From Lethocerus indicus (Eukaryota > Arthropoda > Insecta > Hemiptera > Belostomatidae), in the NCBI GenBank assembly GCA_019843655.1, contig JACDQD010000002.1, positions 7,822,585 to 7,886,584 of the forward strand: DNA of 64,000 bases, read 5' to 3'. This document shows positions 62,112 through 64,000 of this stretch, piece after piece. Position 1 is the first letter of the stretch. Each line of letters opens with the position of its first letter. The position numbers were made by a program, and so were the translations under genes. The notes under the pieces are model-generated. The model was given only the letters and a program-made list of their open reading frames with translations. It did no database searches and was not told the origin of the DNA.

Positions 62112-62765
62112 AACTGCAATCACATACTAATGCATTATGCATGTTTGTCTTAATATTTTTGGTATACTTTTTTTGGTTCTTTTGGTTTGGTTTATGTTTT
62201 CGAAGAAAAGACTGTGTACTGCTTATTTTCCAAAATTGATTAGTTTATTTATTATGCAGATTCCAACACAAATAAACATGATATACACTATATAATTCGT
62301 GGCAAAAAAGTAATCATCAGTACCAAAGAAAGTCGGAAAGTTATACAGCATATAAAAAATACAAATCAAAATTAGAATTCCCGCCGTAGAAAAAAATTTG
62401 ATGTCGATTCGTGGGGCTTAACGGCATTTTATTTTGCACTATTAGATATATTCGAGCCACTTGATATTCAGAAGCGTTGATAGGCTTTAAACCGGGAAAA
62501 TCTGGCTTTAAATTTTACGGGCGAAAAGAAGTACGAGATAAGGGAAGGTAAGCCCAACAAATGGGGGCCGAATTAAGCCAGTATTTGTCGGAATTAAAAT
62601 ATAGGATAACTATTCTAGTTAACGAACGTTACTGAAAAATAAGCGCCGTAATTAAGAGGGGGCCGTAAATTACTCGGAGGCGAGCAAACGTCAGGTCTTT
62701 TTTATTTGGGCAGAATAAAATTGTCGGTCGGTGGTTGAGGAGGAGGTGTAGTAGGTGGTGGAGGA

Positions 62766-62806
62766 GGTGGTGGTGGTGGTGGTGGTGGTGGTGGTGGTGG
62801 TGGTGG
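62766..62806 (+). repeat. (GGT)n microsatellite
   Basis: About 41 bp of GGT repeats follow 35 bp of GGA/GGT-rich sequence. The G-rich strand has regularly spaced GG pairs that could favour two-tetrad G-quadruplexes. It is non-coding as far as I can see. Confidence 0.9.
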
Positions 62807-64000
62807 AGTTTATCGCGCCCGGTTCACAACTGGGCCAATCACACCGGTGAGAAGGCCCCCACGCTGCCCCACACCAAACAATAACATTTACTTTCCTCAG
62901 GGAAATTTACTTTTAGACTATAAATTAATTCTGTCCACCGAGTTTTGAGACGGGCCCAAGTACAATTGAATTTCTGAACAACTCCGGGCCTCGGCCCAGC
63001 TACAACTTTGCGCATATTCTTGACAAAACGCCCCCCTCTCCCACCCACCCACTTCCGAAAGCGATGTTATCCCTTACTTATTCGGCGAGTTTTCTTTTCG
63101 CCCCTAGCCCGGGGAACAGATGTAATTTAAGGAAGCTGACGCGCTTCTCCTCGCCCCGCCTTCAACTTAGTTACGTTTCCGATTACGTTTAACATTTTAA
63201 TGTGGCGGTCTCGCCTCCGCCGAGGGAGAAGCAGAGATCCTACTCGAATACCGGAATGACAAATCATAGTCATCGGGTGCGGCGGGAGCTGACATTAATT
63301 AAACGCTCAGCTCTGTTTATGTTTACTTTAACGACTCCCTGCGGGAAAGAAAAAGTTAACCTCGTTTTTTACGTCGAATTTGTTTTTGTAGCAGCTTCTG
63401 CTTTTGATTCAATTTACCGTTAGTTATTAAAGTACTTTTTTAAATTGAAAAGTCGGGCCCACCAATAACATTGGTTTCTTTGGGACCCCCTGGGGCACCC
63501 CATCTTTAATTAGTATAGCACTTCTCACATTCCACGTCTTGTTCGGCCTTACCCGACAGTCAGGAACACGTGAAGGTTAATGCACCCATTTCTGTGAATA
63601 ATGCTTACCCCTGTCAGGAGCGTTTGACGTTCTCTGGACCTCTGTTAGTCGCATTTTACGAAGGTATGGGGACCTGGCTCCACGCAGTCTGGGGAGTTCT
63701 AAGCTACCGATGTTCTGGGAATTAAAAAAAATCGTTTATAGGGAATATTAGAGTGCGGGAACATTAACGCCGCATATTGGCTTTAATATTGTTCACCTAA
63801 GAAACAACTAAGAACAATAAAAATAGCTTCGTAAAGTAGCTTCGTTTCATTGTTTAAAAAAATAAATGCGATATTACTTCCCTATTTAACTAAGTTAATT
63901 AATTAACTTTCAAATGACTCTACGTGAGCGCTCTGTATATACAGTTATGAGTTTAAATAATGATGTAAAATTCTCAAAGGGGACCCCTCCGCGAAATTTG
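62807..64000 (+). other. End of window, intron-like tract
   Basis: GC-rich to about 63.33 kb, then AT-rich. Open frames of 69-73 codons are unrecognised. No splice-bounded exon could be supported. Confidence 0.4.

Noticed and set aside
1..64000. tRNA, rRNA, snRNA genes or CRISPR arrays
   Set aside because: I looked for tRNA B-box-like GTTCGANTCC, U6/U1 landmarks and regularly spaced long repeats, and found none convincing by eye; a tRNAscan or Infernal run would be decisive.

Overview
This is an animal nuclear genome window, most probably from an insect. The first 13.4 kb holds four multi-exon protein genes with mostly short (about 45-1100 nt) AT-rich GT-AG introns. Their products (CABLES, TAF6L/SAF6, SRP9, WDR43/UTP5) are conserved across animals. 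The insect assignment is an inference from intron size, base composition and the mobile-element landscape; no gene here fixes the order. Family names come from recognising the proteins, not from a database search.

Layout of the gene-dense part. Positions 1-2345 (minus) hold CABLES, whose 3' end runs off the left edge. Positions 2865-6369 (plus) hold a TAF6-like SAGA subunit, arranged head-to-head with CABLES across about 520 bp. Positions 6813-7723 (minus) hold SRP9, tail-to-tail with TAF6L. Positions 8772-13401 (plus) hold WDR43, head-to-head with SRP9 across about 1 kb that includes a CACGTG E-box. All splice phases were followed through each gene, and all frames close. These are housekeeping functions: cell-cycle/kinase adaptor, chromatin co-activator, protein targeting and ribosome biogenesis. 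They share promoters pairwise but do not form one pathway.

From 13.4 kb onward the character changes. After about 3.6 kb of AT-rich intergenic DNA comes a GC/CpG-rich, CT-repeat-bearing, promoter-like block (about 17.04-17.70 kb). It leads into one short candidate coding exon (17700-17760): an ATG in a strong Kozak context, a 20-residue hydrophobic signal peptide, and a consensus GTAAGT donor. No convincing downstream exon is visible in the remaining 46 kb. The simplest reading is that 17761-64000 is the first intron of a secreted or cell-surface protein gene, or that intron plus intergenic DNA. This tract alternates GC-rich islets with AT-rich stretches and carries many AT microsatellites, palindromes and short direct repeats.

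The most distinctive unexplained structure is a family of fold-back (long inverted repeat) elements. They share a core on the pattern TAGACCGGTTTCGGCT, then CTCGCCATC, then TCAGTAGC. At least seven recognisable copies or half-copies occur (14.8, 29.55, 29.8, 34.7, 36.35, 37.7 and 53.6-54.3 kb). They range from a single arm to a roughly 700-bp element with arms of about 160 bp. None encodes a protein, so they look like non-autonomous mobile elements. I saw no CRISPR array, rRNA, tRNA or convincing microRNA.
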